64,000 nucleotides of DNA, taken from assembly GCA_018398585.1 (NCBI GenBank), contig JAGTTD010000012.1, positions 18,299,036 to 18,363,035 on the forward strand, written 5' to 3'. Source of the stretch: Simmondsia chinensis. Taxonomy: Eukaryota; Streptophyta; Magnoliopsida; Caryophyllales; Simmondsiaceae. Made by a program: the position numbers and the translations under genes. The first letter of the stretch is position 1. Each line of letters begins with the position of its first letter. The notes under the pieces are model-generated. The model was not told where the DNA came from. It did no database searches and worked only from the letters and a program-made list of their open reading frames with translations. Shown one piece after another: positions 32,680 to 45,545 of the stretch.

Positions 32680-33497
32680 GTAGGCATATAATCTTGAGAG
32701 TTCCGTGCATTATTTATATTTAGTACATGTTTTGGTGTCTCTCTAAGCTTACGATTTATGGATTGTGAAAAAATTGTCTTTTATTTGTAGTTATGATTGT
32801 CTGTATCTCATGGCCAATCTTACAGAAGAGAACCATTTTTTTGGGCTTCTAAAAGTCACCTTTTTTTGGTGTTTCTCTTTTTCATATAGGAAGGAATTGC
32901 AGATTATAGATAAGTTTTACTAAACCTGTTTTGTTTTTTTGCTTTCTTAGGGAAGAAAACCCCAGATTCGATGGTTTCGAATAAGCCCTTTATGATTTGT
33001 TGGGCTGGGAATCCTTTCCGAAGAATGGCAGAAGAGGCAAGGGTTCTTCATTGTTGGCACTATCATTGATTTGCTGAGGGCTTATTTGGCATTATGTTTT
33101 TTCTTGTATTTTTTTGATTTTCAAAAACTAAGAACGTGGTTTAGAAATGATTTTTCTTGTTTTTGGTTTCCTATTTTTATCTTTTTCCTAACTTGAAAAC
33201 AGGCAAAGAGGAACTCAAAAACATGAAAAATCCATCTAATAACTCGATTTTTAGCTACGTTGTTGTTGTTTTCTATTTCTTCCCTCTGTAATTATCATAA
33301 TCATAATCGATGTTATTTGTAAAGTTTGTTGATGCGCATGATTGGCTACTTTCATTTCTTTTTTAACATCAAGAACAATTTTATTTCTTGTCTGATGTAG
33401 ATTTTTGGTGTTGTACTGTATATATGATAAGATATCAGAATGTTCATGTATGGATATGAGATATGCTCTTTCATGAATGACATTGCTTCTTTTACAA

Positions 33498-33501
<4 letters not shown>
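32680..33501 (+). other. 3' UTR and downstream region of the F-box gene
   Basis: It includes the probable 3' UTR intron (32680-32950). After that the sequence is T-rich non-coding DNA up to a CT microsatellite. No other gene is supported. Confidence 0.5.

Positions 33502-33540
<39 letters not shown>
33502..33540. repeat. (CT)n microsatellite
   Basis: About 19 CT dinucleotides immediately precede the presumed LINE 5' UTR. It may mark the insertion site or belong to the LINE's 5' end. Confidence 0.9.
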
Positions 33541-33543
<3 letters not shown>

Positions 33544-33827
33544 GAGTAGAGGTGATCTAGGGTTTCATATCCTTGTCGTTTCTCCTTCCCTTTCTCCCTT
33601 GCTTCCTTGAATTCTCTGCTGCTTTCCAAAACCTTAACACTAATTTTTCCCTTAAATGCTCAGCTGATTGTATGATCGCCTTCCAATTACTCGTGTATTC
33701 ACCCATTTATTGCTTTCAACTTCCGCTCCTTTCTGGCTATTTATGGTGTAGTTCGGTTTTCTTAGCCCATCTGTCTACCCCTATCTTTCTTTGCTCTGAA
33801 ATTACTCCTCACCTCTCACACTCTTGG
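33541..33827 (+). mobile_element. 5' UTR of a LINE, separated from its ORF1 by a Gypsy insertion
   Basis: CT-rich leader sequence that would run directly into the ORF1 ATG at 45755 if the Gypsy element between the two CTTGG copies were absent. CT-rich leaders after a short GATCTAGGG-type start are common in plant L1 elements. The link is by continuity at the target site. Confidence 0.55.
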
Positions 33828-35384
33828 TGTAACATCCCTAAGTCATTATAGCAAATAGGCCAAAGTGAAAAAGGGCACTACACGACTATACTATAATGAA
33901 TTCCATCATCATAGTACGAAGCTCAAAAACTTTCTATTCATAATTCCTTAAATTTTCATAACGGTTCGAGTACATATATGAAATTGAACTCAAATACATC
34001 ATCACCAACAATTTAAAACTAATACTACGAAAGGTCAAAATTACAATATCGTAAATAGTCCATAATATCCTGCTGTAGAATTTATTTAATACTTAAACTA
34101 TAAAAATTAAACTCTCGGAATAGAAAGCCGCTCTATCTTCCCCATCCTTCAAGAATTTGCCATGAGCTACTAATCTGGAAAGTAAAGAAATTGGGTGAGC
34201 AAACAACGCGCTCAACAAGTACACCACACACCCTACCTGGATCAGACATATTATTTAAAACAGATAAATATCCAACAAAAACAAGTAAAACCAATTTATT
34301 CTCAAAATTTCATGTTACAAAAAGCTCAAATAACCACTTTATACTTTACTTATTTCACAAGAGCTCTTGGTAAAACTTACAGATCAATCGAAAACTACAA
34401 CTGGTATTATTCCCACGACAAGGTCACATATCGACATATGGGTCAACGTAGTATCTGTCAGTTTAGAAGAACTAATAGACAAATCGAAGTACGTGCCGGT
34501 ATTATTCTCCCGACAGGGTCACAGATCGACTTTCACATATTTCACATTCTTTCATCGATAGACCCCTAAGGGTCACATAGTTATCTGTGAGCTCTTCCCA
34601 TAAAAAACCTTTCAATTCAAATTATAAGTTCACAATAATTTCTTTCACATTATGACAATACAAATTCCTTTGAAAATTCACATATTCTAACATCAAATCA
34701 ATGTATAAATCAATATAATTCAAATCATAGGGGTAGAAATCACATAGTCAATCAAACATATATACCCGAGCCTACTTTAACAAACTAATAAACCATTCAA
34801 AATATAAGTCTAACAAATCAAATCATGTAAAACAAATTTTCATATTTCACAAATAAGTAGGGAAAGTGGTATACTTACCTTTACTATCTTTTAAACCAAA
34901 AATTCAGACTCCTATTGTGAATTATCATTGAAACCTATCCAAAGTGGAATCGAAATTTAGGACCTGTGAGAGAGAGAAAGAGAGAGAGAGAGAAGTGAGA
35001 GGACGAGAGAGAGACTTACAGAGAGGGGTGTGCACGAGCGAGAGAAACGCGAGAAATAGCGAGCCGCAAAGAGCTGCGAGTGAGAGGGAGAGAAAGCGAG
35101 AGAGAAGGGGCGGAGAGTTTGTGAGGGAATTTTTTTTTTTTTTTTTTTTTTTTGGTGTATTTGGGGGGGGAGAGAAGAGGGATGGATATATATCTTTTAT
35201 TTTATTTCATTTTTTTTCTTTTTTCTTTTATTTTTCTTATATACATATATATATATATATATATTACTAATGAACTGCCTTTTCTAACAAATAATCCATT
35301 AATTTATTTAATTCAAATTTGAATAACAGTAAGCTCTGATTGTATTATAATACCTAGTTTAATTCAATTAGATTGAGTATTACA
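33828..35384 (-). repeat. 3' LTR of the Tekay-type Gypsy
   Basis: It begins TGTAACATCCC and ends GTATTACA (plus strand). It contains AG-rich tandem tracts (34965-35120), a T run and an (AT)n microsatellite (35240-35264). It is clearly homologous to 40110-41480 plus 45493-45739. Confidence 0.9.
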
Positions 35385-36770
35385 TCCTTATCCCCTTAAA
35401 TAAAAGTTTCTTGAAACTTACCTTCGTTTTCGAATAAATTTGGGTATTTGCTTCTCAGCTCTTCTTCTATCTTCCATGTTGCTTCTCTAGGAGTATGATT
35501 ACTCCAATGAATCTTGACATATTGGACCATTCTATACCTTAACTTTTGTTCTTTCTGGTAGACTGTGCGAATTGGATGTTCTATATAAATCAAATCTTCT
35601 CATACTTGCAACGGTTCATGTCGTATCATGTGACAAGGATCAGAGATATACTTCCTCAATTGAGAAACACGAAGCACATCATGTACTTTGGACAATTCCG
35701 GTGGTAAGGCTACCTAATAAGCTACGTTCCCAACTTTCGCCAAAATCTTAAATGGTCCTATAAAATGCGGACTTAATCTACCCTTCTTCCAAATCTCATC
35801 ACACCTTTAGTTGGGGATACCTTTAGATAAACGTGTTCACCTACTGAAACCTCCAATGGTCTTTTGTACTTGTCCACCCAACTTTTCTACCTATCTTGAC
35901 TTATCTTCATGCTCTCTCTATTTAGCTTGATCTTTCTTCAGCATGTTGTACAATCTCATGATCTAGCAATTTTCTTTCTCCAACTTCATTCCAAAACAAG
36001 GGAGTTCTGCATCTTCGTCCATACAAAGCCTCATACGGTGCCATTCCAATACTAGAATAGTAACTGTTATTATAGGAAAACTCTACCAAACTTATGTAAC
36101 GATCCCAACTACCCCCAAGGTCTATAACGCAGTCAAGCAGCATGTCCTCTAATGTCTGATTAGTCCTCTGAGTCTGCCCATCTGTCTGAGGATGGTAAGC
36201 GGTACTCAAACTTAGTTTAGTTCCTAAAGCTTTCTGGAGGCTCTCCCAAAATCTAGACACGAACCTTGGTTCTCTATCAGAAACAATCTTAACTAGCACA
36301 CCATGCAACCGCAACACAACATCAATGTATAGCTCTGCCAACTTATCTAATAAAGTACAAAATCTAATAAAAAGAAAATGCGCGCTCTTTGTAAATCTAT
36401 CCACAATGATCCAAATCGCATCATTCTTCCTAACAGTCCGTGGTAGGCCAACCACAACATCCATGGAAATTCGATCCCGTTTCCATTCAGGCACTTTTAA
36501 TGGCTGTAGTAATCCACCAGGCTTTTGGTGCTCAGCCCTCACCTATTGACAAATCAAGCACTTAGCCACAAAATCAGCAATATCTCGCTTCATGTCTCTC
36601 CACCAAAAACAACTTCTCAGGTCTTAGTACATCTTCATGCCTCCAGGATGTACTGAAAAGCGAGAACTGTGTGCTTCTCCCATGATATCCCTCTTAATTG
36701 CTGGATCATTAGGTACCCATAATCTGTCTCCAAATTACGATGCTCCATCGTGTAACAGAAAGTCTGAAGC
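35385..36770 (-). pseudogene. Gypsy integrase and chromodomain (pseudogene)
   Basis: Minus strand. The zinc-binding region is near 36760-36550. The core domain (36542-35922) has MDVVVGLP, VSDREPRF and TDGQTQRTNQTLEDM. The third catalytic residue, usually Glu in the SER triplet, is Gln here (CAG at 36170-36168), so the DD35E active site is broken. The chromodomain-like tail (35593-35396) has VKIHWSNHTPREATWK and EEELRSKYPNLF, a module that in this clade guides insertion to marked chromatin. Frame breaks separate these parts. Confidence 0.85.
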
Positions 36771-36855
36771 TTTTCCGTTGGACACCTTACCTTTTCATCT
36801 TCATCAAAAAGGATTCATTTTGCTGCACGACCTTGATCTTCTCTAGCAATGGTGG

Positions 36856-38361
36856 TTATGTGACCGGATTAGCTAAAACACCACCCTTCTTATCATGAAT
36901 GCACACTTCAACTTGCATTTCCTCCAAATCTCTAATTAGCTTTGGCTGAGAAGTGATCAAGGCAGCTAAGTTGTCCACTAACTTCCTGCTCAGTACATCT
37001 GCAACTACATTTGCTTTCTCAGGATGGTAATTAATGGTCACATCATAGTCCTTAATTAACTCCTCCAACCATCTCCTCTACCTCAAGTTCAACTCTTTTT
37101 GAGTAAACAAGTATTTCGAGCTTTTGTAGTCTGTATAAATCTGGCAAAAGCCACCATAAAGATAATGTCTCCAAATCTTCAAATCGAATATCACTGCTGC
37201 CAACTCCAATTCATGCGTTGGATAATTCTTTTCATGAAGCTTTAATTGTCGGGACGCATAGGCTATCACCTTCTCATTCTGCATAAGCACACAACCTAGC
37301 CCTTTTTCAAGCATCACTACAAATGACAAAGTTACCCTCATTAGTATGTAATGCAAGTACAGGGGTGGATACTAACCTCTTCTTTAACTCATGAAAGCTT
37401 CATTCACGTTCATCTGTCCACTCGAACTTCACTCCTTTTTGGGTCAATCGAGTGAGACGAAGTGCAATTTGTTAAAACCCCTCAATGAATCTTCTATAGT
37501 AACTAGCCAGTCCCAAGAAGCTTCTATCCTCTGTTGCATTTGTGGGCAGATTCCACTCTAATACCGCTTCAACTTTCCTTGGATCCACCAAGATCCCATC
37601 CTTGGATATCACATGTCCTAAGAATGCCACCCTATCAAGCCAAAACTCACACTTACTCAACTTGGCATATAACTGGTGCTCGTGTAGGGTTTACAATACC
37701 ATCTTCAGATGTTCCTCATGCTTCTTCCTACTCATGGAGTAGATCAGTATGTCATCTATGAATACAACAACGAATTGATCCAGGTATTATCGAAATGCCC
37801 TATTCATCAAATCCAAGAAAGAAGCAGGTGCATTCATCAGCTTAAAAGGCATAACTAAGAATTCATAATCGCCATACCTGGTTCGAAAAGTTGTCTTAGC
37901 CACATCCTTCTCCTTGATCATTAGTTGATGATAGCTGGATCAGAGGTCAATCTTGGAAAAGACCTTAGCACCTTGAAGCTGATCAAACAAGCGTCAATTC
38001 GAGGCAAGGGATATGTGTTCTTAACAGTCACCTTATTTAATTCTCTATAATCAATGCCTAATCTCATACTACCATCTTTCTTATTCACAAACAATACTGG
38101 AGTGACCCATGGTGAGACACTAAGTCGGATGAAGCTTTCGTCTAATAATTCCTGGAGTATCACCTTCAATTCACGTAGTTCAAACGGAGCTATTCTATAA
38201 GGAACTTTCGATATGGGTCCACTACTAGGTACCATATCAACTTCAAACTCAATTTTTCTACTTGGAGGCAAACTAAGCAAATCTTCTAGAAAGACCTCAG
38301 GGAATTCCTTCACAATGGGAATGTCATCTATCTTTACATCATTCCTCCTACTGTCAAACAC
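36856..38361 (-). pseudogene. Gypsy reverse transcriptase-RNase H (pseudogene)
   Basis: RT starts near 38361 ([20 protein letters not shown], then [20 protein letters not shown]). The catalytic FIDD motif lies near 37760. The thumb/connection region is 37660-37472 ([17 protein letters not shown]). RNase H is 37356-36856 ([26 protein letters not shown], then YHPEKANVVADVLSRK). Stops and frameshifts split it into at least four frames. Confidence 0.85.
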
Positions 38362-38533
38362 ATGATAAAGGTATCCTTGACACCCCTTCCTTAAGGGCCT
38401 TCTAGCATTCAGGGCTAAAATTATCCCTTCCCATGATAAGCAAACTCTAGGTGGTTAGGAATCTGAAAGGCTACTCTTTTTCCAAAACAATCCAAATGCG
38501 CGTGATAAGAAGACAACAAGTTAATCCCTAGAA

Positions 38534-39918
38534 TCACAAGAAAATCCTCCACACTAGACTTGCTACTAACTTCATATCACCTATTTTAACCACACAATTC
38601 TTATACACAAGATCAGCAATCATATCATACCCCAATAGGGTTGCCACACAAAAGGGTTCATCTAGCAGTTTTGGCTCACAAGTCAACTTAGAGGCAAATT
38701 TCTTAGCAACAAAATAGTGGGAGGCTCCGGTGTCAAATAATACATGTGTACTAGTAGAATTGATAGGAAGGTTACCTGTCACCACACGGTCATTGGCAAT
38801 CTCGTCCTTCTGCATCATGGCAAATACTCTAACGTTACCCTTAGGTCCATGTCTATCAACACTGGCTCTGTTCTTGGCACCACACTTAAGAGGACAATCA
38901 CGAGCTATATGTCTTTTCTCTTTGTACTCAAAGCACACCCCTAACTTCTTGTAGCATTCACCAGAATGGACCCTTCCACAGCGCTCACATTTCCTAAGTC
39001 CGGTGCTAGAAGCCTTTGGATTCTTCTTATTGAAGTTCTTGTCGTTGCCATCAGATCGGTTCGGCTTTCCTCCCTAAAACTTGCCGTCAAATAACCTCTT
39101 CTTGGCGGCATATTCTTGCTCCTCTAGTTTCAAATCTGCTTCAACTATCAGAGCATGTTCAAGGACCTCCTTGTATTTCTTGAAGATAAAACTTGACAGA
39201 CACCTCCTAATACGAGGGAGTAATCCCCTTTTGAATATGTTTGCTTTACTCTGCTCAGATGCCATGATGCTTGGGCTAAAACGCCCTAATTCCTGGAACT
39301 TATTGGCATACTGCAACACTGACATTTGCTCTCCTTGTCTCAGCTCATAGAACTCATTCTCTTTCATCATTCTTAGTGCTTCGAGGAAGAACTGATTGTA
39401 AAAGTCTCCTTGAACTCCTCCCAAGCCAAGGGCTCAGTAGAGTTCTAGTATGCTACCTTAACTTTCATCCACCAAAACTCTACATCCCCCTTAAGGAAGG
39501 GGGTGGCTGCTTCAAATAAAGTCTCTATTTTGCGTATCCACTTTTCAGCTTCCAAAGGATCGTCAGCTCCTTCGAACTTGGGGGCCCTCAACTTTGACAA
39601 CCTCTCAAATGGGGCCTCCTTAATTCGTCGAGTAAGAGGAGGAACAGCTTGGACTTTTTGCTGATGCTGCAAAAGATTAATCATGAGTTGGTGCATTGTT
39701 GCAACATCAAACTGATTAAATAAGCCACCTGAATTCTGGCTATTGTGACCATTGAGTCTATCCTCTGGTTGGACAAGTTCTTCACTAGGGTGCTCCTCTT
39801 TTGTATCCTCCTCTGATTCACTAATAAGGTGCTCCTCAATTGGAGGTGGAATCCTGCGTTTTCCCTTCAATGTTCTCTTTCTCTTTAGGGATGCTAGTGT
39901 TTCACTCATGTCACCCAT
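38534..39918 (-). pseudogene. Gypsy gag and protease (pseudogene)
   Basis: Gag begins at 39918 (MGDMSETLASLKRKR) with an acidic middle and the capsid (39620-39074: APKFEGADDPLEAEKWI, then MSVLQYANKFQELGRFSP). Two zinc knuckles follow (CERCGRVHSGECY near 38990; CFEYKEKRHIARDC at 38938, where the second Cys of the CCHC set is Tyr). The protease active site reads FDTGASHYFV near 38740. A stop after VKVAY (39445) separates the gag halves. Confidence 0.8.
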
Positions 39919-40091
39919 CTTAACCTAAACCCACATCACAGAAGAAACCACATTGTCAAATGACTTTTACACTTCCATGTGTTCAAGATACTAATTCAAA
40001 TAGTCAACTAAATCCCTTAACACATTTTCTTAACAATTAATAACCTAGACTCTCATCTTAACACTTAAATTTCTCCAAGGTTCATAACCTA

Positions 40092-40104
40092 GGCTCTGAT
40101 ACCA
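40092..40104 (-). other. Primer-binding site of the Tekay-type Gypsy
   Basis: The minus strand reads TGGTATCAGAGCC, a perfect initiator-Met tRNA site, 5 bases inside the 5' LTR. Confidence 0.9.
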
Positions 40105-41485
40105 CTTTATGTAACGCCCCTAAATCATTATAGCAAATAGGCTGAAGTCAAAAAGGGCACTACATGGCCATACTATAATGAATCACATCATCATAGTATG
40201 AAGCACGAAAACTTTCGATTCATAATTCCTCAAATTTTCATAAAGGTTCCCATACATATATGAAATCGAATCCAAATACATCATCAGCAATGATTTAAAA
40301 CTAACAGTACGAAAGGTCAAAATTATAATATCTCAAATAATCCATAATATCTTGCTGCAGAATTTATTTAATACTTAAGCTACGAAAATTAAACTAATTC
40401 CCAGAATAGAAAGCCGCTCTATCTTCCTCATCCTTCAATAATTTGCCATGAGCTACTAATCTGGAAAGTAAAGAAATTGGGTGAGTAAACAACACGCTTA
40501 GCAAGTACACCACACACCCTACCAAAATCAGGCATATTATTTCAAATAGATAAATGTCAACCGAAAATAAATAAAACCAATTTATCCTCAAAACTTCTTG
40601 TTGCATGAAGCTCAAATAACCACTTTATACTTTATATATTTCTCAAGAGCTCTTGGTAAAACTCACAGATTAATCGAAGACTATGGTCAGTATTATTCCC
40701 ATGATAGGGTCACAGATCAACATTTTTCACATTTGTACCGGTCCTAAGTCGATAGACCTGTTAGGGTCAACGTAGTATCTGTCAGTTTAGAAGAACTAAC
40801 AGACAAATCGGAGACTATGTGCCGGTATTATTCCCGTGATAGGATCACATATCGACTTTCACATGTTTCACATTCTTTTGTCGATAGACCCTTAAGGGTC
40901 ACGTAGTTATCTGTGAGCCCTCCCATAAAAACCTTTCAATTCAAATCATAAGTTCACAATAATTTCTTTGACATTATGAGAAGTACAAATTCCTTCAAAA
41001 ATTCACATATTCTAACATCATATCAATGTATAAATCAATATAATTCAAATCATAGGGGTAGAAATCACATAGTTAATCAAGCACATATGCCCAAACCTAC
41101 TTTAACAGACTAATAAACCATTCAAAATATAAGTCTTACAAATCAAATCTTGTAAAGCAATTTTTCATAGTTTACAAACAAGTAGGGGAAGTGGTATACT
41201 TACCTTCACTATCTTCTAAACCAAAAAATCAGACTCCTATTGTAAATTATCTTCAAAACCTATCAAAAGTGGAATCGGAATTTAGGACCTATTTAAGAGA
41301 GAGAGACGTGAGAGGACGAGAGAGAGACTTACAAAGAGAGGCATGCGTGAGCGAGAGAAACGAGAGAAACAGCGAGCCGCAAAGAGCCGCTAGTGAGAGG
41401 GAGATAAAGCGAGAGAGAGGAGGTTGAGATTTTGTGAAGATTTTAGGGGGATTTACGGGTTTATACCCCCTTTTATGCACATACA

Positions 41486-41897
41486 TGTCATGATTCTACA
41501 AATGGGGCTTAGGAAATTAAGTACCAATAATCCATAGCATTCCATGAGCTTGAATAAACTAGTATAAGTCCTTAATATTAGCCTAATAAGTCCTCGTTAA
41601 TACTTGTACAAGTCAAGATTAGTCAAGGTGAATCAAATGTTAGTTAAACTAGTCAAGATTGGCGGCTCAAGAGGGGAATGTCGGTTAGATTGAAGTCCAA
41701 ATGCAATGTATCCTCCAGGCATAGGAAGTAGTATAAATAGAGTGATTCATCATGTAAGAAGGATTATTGAATGATAATGAATTGATTTCTCTCTCTCATC
41801 TTTATATTCTCTCTATTTCTCATCTCTATTCACTTTTTTCTCATCTCATACTCTATTATCCTTTGATTATGATCAAGATTTGTCTTAAATCATAACA
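41486..41897 (+). repeat. 5' LTR of the LARD-like element
   Basis: 412 bases with a TATA-like word (TATAAATAG) near 41732. The left end TGTCATGATT and right end AATCATAACA form an imperfect inverted repeat. Confidence 0.85.
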
Positions 41898-42575
41898 GTG
41901 GTAACAGAGCTTGTCAAATTACTTTTGATTAAGTTGATTAAGTTCAATTTGATTGCAAGGCACTAGATCAAGTTAATTGATATCAAATTCTTGATCAGGT
42001 TGTGTTGGTCAAGAAATTGTGCTTAAAATTTCAGTTCGGGCTGCAATTAACCATAAGATAAAAAAAAAATGTCCTAAATCGTCCAGATTATTCATACAGT
42101 GTTGCATTGATATCATGTTCAGTTCTAAGGTTACATTTGATCAGGATTTCAGTTCAAAAGCTTGTGGTTCTGCTGGTTAGCTTGCGTGGCTCAAGAATTC
42201 AGATTGAACTTACTGAACTAACTGCAGATTGAGGTACATTCTTGAGATCTTTTGTTCTAGAGCATTCAATCAAACCTCAGTGCTTCGAATCTGTGGTTGG
42301 AAGCTTGCTGTTTCTGTGGTTGGTTTTGCTGAATCCGTTTGGAATCGCTAGATTCACAAGTGAACTAAGGTTTAATACATCTAATTCTTAATTAAGTTGC
42401 TATTCTTTGATTCTTTTGGGCTGGAAATTGCATTTGATATAGCTGAACCTCAACCATTGACCTTAAATCAAGCTCTGGTAGTCATTTTAGCTGAAGTTGC
42501 CCTCGGTGTAGATGAATTGTGTTGGATTGCTTCTTCTCTGCAAAATTTCTGAAGTTGTGAATTGTGTTAGACAAA

Positions 42576-42827
42576 ATGGAGGCTATTTTGGACAAATCTA
42601 CCTATGATGCTAGGCTTTTGATCAAAGTCTTGAAGCCACTTTACCATATAGATGAGGATATTCTTTACCAAGTATTTTGGCCTTATGGTTCGCTTGCAAG
42701 TATCAAGGTGATCTCATCTTCCATTAGTGAGGTGATTGCTCATTTAGTTATTATACGAGATGGAGTGCCGACTCAGCCTTCTATTCATTACACGGGAGAC
42801 AAATATATGATGGATGTTGTGTTTTAG
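42576..42827 (+). pseudogene. RRM-like reading frame in the LARD-like element
   Basis: An 83-residue frame from ATG 42576. It contains DEDILYQVFWPYGSLASIKV followed by a hydrophobic strand (EVIAHLVII). That pattern (helix, then VF-P-GS--KI) is like the first half of an RNA-recognition motif of polypyrimidine-tract-binding proteins (LHQVFSPFGxVEKI). The likeness is by eye and weak. A stop follows, and other charged, Gln-rich frames continue downstream. It may be the N-terminus of a former gag-like protein. Confidence 0.35.
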
Positions 42828-45083
42828 ACATAAGCTACATCAAGATGTGTAATGATATGGAAGATGAGCTAGAGGTGATTGAGCCTAATAATTGTCAAGC
42901 TAAGGAGCCAAGTTCTATGTCATTAGATCAACCTTCTCTTAAAGAGGATGATTTTTCAGCAGCAAATCAGATGAAGGATACATCATTGGATTTAGGGAAT
43001 TAGATAGAATTGGTACAACAGTATCATGATTTGAAAATTCAAGACAAGGTTAATTTAGCAGCAGTTCAATGTGCACTTGACCCGTCATTACTACAAGTAA
43101 ATGATGTAACAGTAGGGTCCAAGGTTGATCTGCAGCAGATTAAGATGCTAGAAGTGGATTGGAATTTTGTTCAGAAGTGGAAATTGCAAACAAGTGTTAT
43201 GGATTTGGAATCATAAGTGTTGAGCACACAAGTGGTTAGTCAAGTACCAAATCAAGCACAACTAAGGCCTATTGATCCAGGGAAGGAAGAGCTTAGTGTT
43301 ACTTGGGAAGTTAATCAACACTCAGATTCAGCTTGAATAAGAAATTTATAGTAGCGAAACAGGTTGATGATGCAAAATATCAGCTTGAGCTGGTTGAGAT
43401 GATGTAAACACAAGTTCCTGAGGTTAATTCAAAGGCTGCAGCAGTAACTTCTGGAGAACATAACACTAATATCAAACAATGCAGTGAGAAGCATCATCAC
43501 AAATTGGATTCAATAGTCGTTGGGAAGTTCATTACAACAAGTTTAGCTTCAACTTAGGATGAAATGCAACTAATGCCAGCTATTGAACAAGGTTTTGCGC
43601 TTCTAATTGCAGCAGAAGAATTACAAGTGTCTATTGAGTTTCTGAGCATCAGAAAGCTACGATTAGAGCTCACATTGCAGCAAGGTTTGAAGATCTGCTT
43701 GGTTGTTCACTTAAGTCGTACAAAATGCTATTCGAGCAAAAGATTAAGAACAATGGGAAAGCCAATTTTGGTCTATTATGGAAGACCTCCAGATTTCTTT
43801 CTCCTCAAGGCAAATAAAGTGATTCTTGAAAAGCTACTCTTGCTCAAGAAGATGATGTTAAAGCAACCCAAGGTGGTGATGTTGTCAATAGATTGACTTA
43901 AGGCATCATTGTGGATCAAAAAGACAATTAAGACGGCTAAGAAAAAGGAGGAATTCCACCAATAAGGATGCTTATTCAATAGGGAAGCATTTAGATATGG
44001 CAACAATGCAAGCAAATGAAGCAGGGAAGCATTTAGATATGACAGCAGTGCGGGTAAATGCATTTTTGAAGTAGTCTAAAGTTATTCCAGTGCACATGTG
44101 CAAATGCATTTCAAATGTTGAAGTAGCAGGGCTGTTTGGTCAGGTGCTAGATGCTTGTGTGAGTCAAATACAAAGTAAAGGGCATCTTCCAAGGATCCAA
44201 GCTAATGTAAGGCCTCCTGAATTGTTCTGGCTTTCACTCCAACAGCAAGTAAACCATCAGGGTAGAGCAGCAAATTCATTTTGCAAGCAACAAGATCATC
44301 TTGTCATGGATTGCAAAGGGGCTATAATTACTGATCAAATCAATAACAAACAGCTAACTATACATGATCTGCAGATCAAGAGCATTCCAAGCTAATAAAA
44401 TTGAGCAGCAATTCAGCTAGGGAATAATGCACAGATCAGCTATTGAAATAGAGGTGTTCAAAGCTGTTGCAATGCTCAAGTTGCATCAAGAACAGGTGTA
44501 TTTTGAATCCAAATTGGTGCTGGATGATAAGGGGGCAGAGTTTATAATTAAGGGAGGAGAAAAGATGTTCACAATGCTGGAATTACACCCTCATTAGAAT
44601 CAAGCTAGCCTAAGGAATTCATCAAAATGCAAGAAGCAAAAAGGAGGTGTATTTTGGTACTACAGGTCATTCTGGTAGTGCAGGGCTTGAGAAGAATCTG
44701 AATTTCTTGTGTTGCAAGTTGAGTGAAGACTGTTGGACAACTTTGAGAATTCAAAACATGAATGACTTTCACTGGAGCTTTGCCATGGCACTTGAGAACT
44801 TGTCTGGGTTAGATGAAGTTCACATGTTTCAGGCCAAAGGTCCAATGGTTCAAGAATGTTTTCTGGGTTTGTGCATAAGAAAGCGATTTGTTAAGGCAAA
44901 TGTGCATAAGCAGGGTGCACAGAATTGGAGACACAGATGCAACAGAATACAAGTTTGGGGAACTCCTCAAAGTCCCAAGAGCATTCAAGACAAGCTCTCT
45001 TACAACAACACTAAGGATCTCTTCAATACTACATCTTCTCTACTAAGATTCTTGAGGACTAGAATCTTTAAAGGGGGAAGTAT
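42828..45083 (+). pseudogene. Decayed internal coding region of the LARD-like element
   Basis: Plus-strand frames at 43010-43216, 43564-43896, 44090-44395 and 44647-45135 are rich in Gln, Leu and Lys and have no known domain. The last block leads into LRFLRTRIFKGGS at the polypurine tract, a tail shared by many plant retroelement polyproteins. Two direct copies of a GGGAAGCATTTAGATATG phrase occur near 43981 and 44025. Confidence 0.45.
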
Positions 45084-45492
45084 TGTCATGATTCTACAAA
45101 TGGGGCTCAGGAAATTAAGTACCAATAATCCATAACATTCCATGGGCTTGAATAAACTAGTATAAGTCCTTAATATTAGCCTAATAAGTCCTCTTTCGTA
45201 CTTGTACAAGTCAAGATTAGTCAAGGTGAGTCAAATGTTAGTTAAACTAGTCAAGATTGGCTGCTAAAGAGGGGAATGTCGGTTAGATTGAAGTCCAAAT
45301 GCAACGTATTCTCTAGCCATAAGAAGTCGTATAAATAGAGTGATTCGTCATGTAAAAAGGATTATTGAATGATAATGAATTGATTTCTCTCTCTCATCTT
45401 AATCTTCTCTCTATTTCTCATCTCTATTCACTTCTTTCTCATCTCATACTCTATTATCCTTTGATTATGATCAAGATTTATCTTGAATCATA
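45084..45492 (+). repeat. 3' LTR of the LARD-like element
   Basis: A near copy of the 5' LTR (for example GGGGCTCAGG versus GGGGCTTAGG). The last three bases of the expected ACA end are replaced where the (AT)n tract begins. Confidence 0.85.
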
Positions 45493-45498
45493 TCTATA

Positions 45499-45538
<40 letters not shown>

Positions 45539-45545
45539 TTTTTTT
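45493..45545. repeat. (TA)n microsatellite and poly-T run
   Basis: A TA repeat is followed by about 24 T. It belongs to the resumed Gypsy LTR; the 3' LTR carries a T run and an (AT)n tract nearby in reversed order. Confidence 0.85.

Larger units (their letters stand above)
41486..45492 (+). mobile_element. Non-autonomous LTR retroelement (LARD-like), nested in the Gypsy LTR
   Basis: Two LTRs (41486-41897 and 45084-45492) start TGTCATGATTCTAC; the first ends AAATCATAACA. A PBS (TGGTAACAGAGC, 41899-41910) and a polypurine tract (AAAGGGGGAAG, 45070-45080) mark it as a plus-strand element. The 3.2 kb interior has no RT, integrase or protease motifs, so it depends on an active partner. The right LTR end runs into an (AT)n tract, so the target duplication cannot be read. 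Confidence 0.85.

Noticed and set aside
33502..33540. CT microsatellite as a CRISPR-like or satellite array
   Set aside because: It is a simple dinucleotide repeat without spacers; no CRISPR array is expected in plant nuclear DNA.
34944..35270. Arg/Glu-rich open frame
   Set aside because: It comes from AG-rich tandem sequence in the Gypsy LTR, with a Phe run from poly-T.
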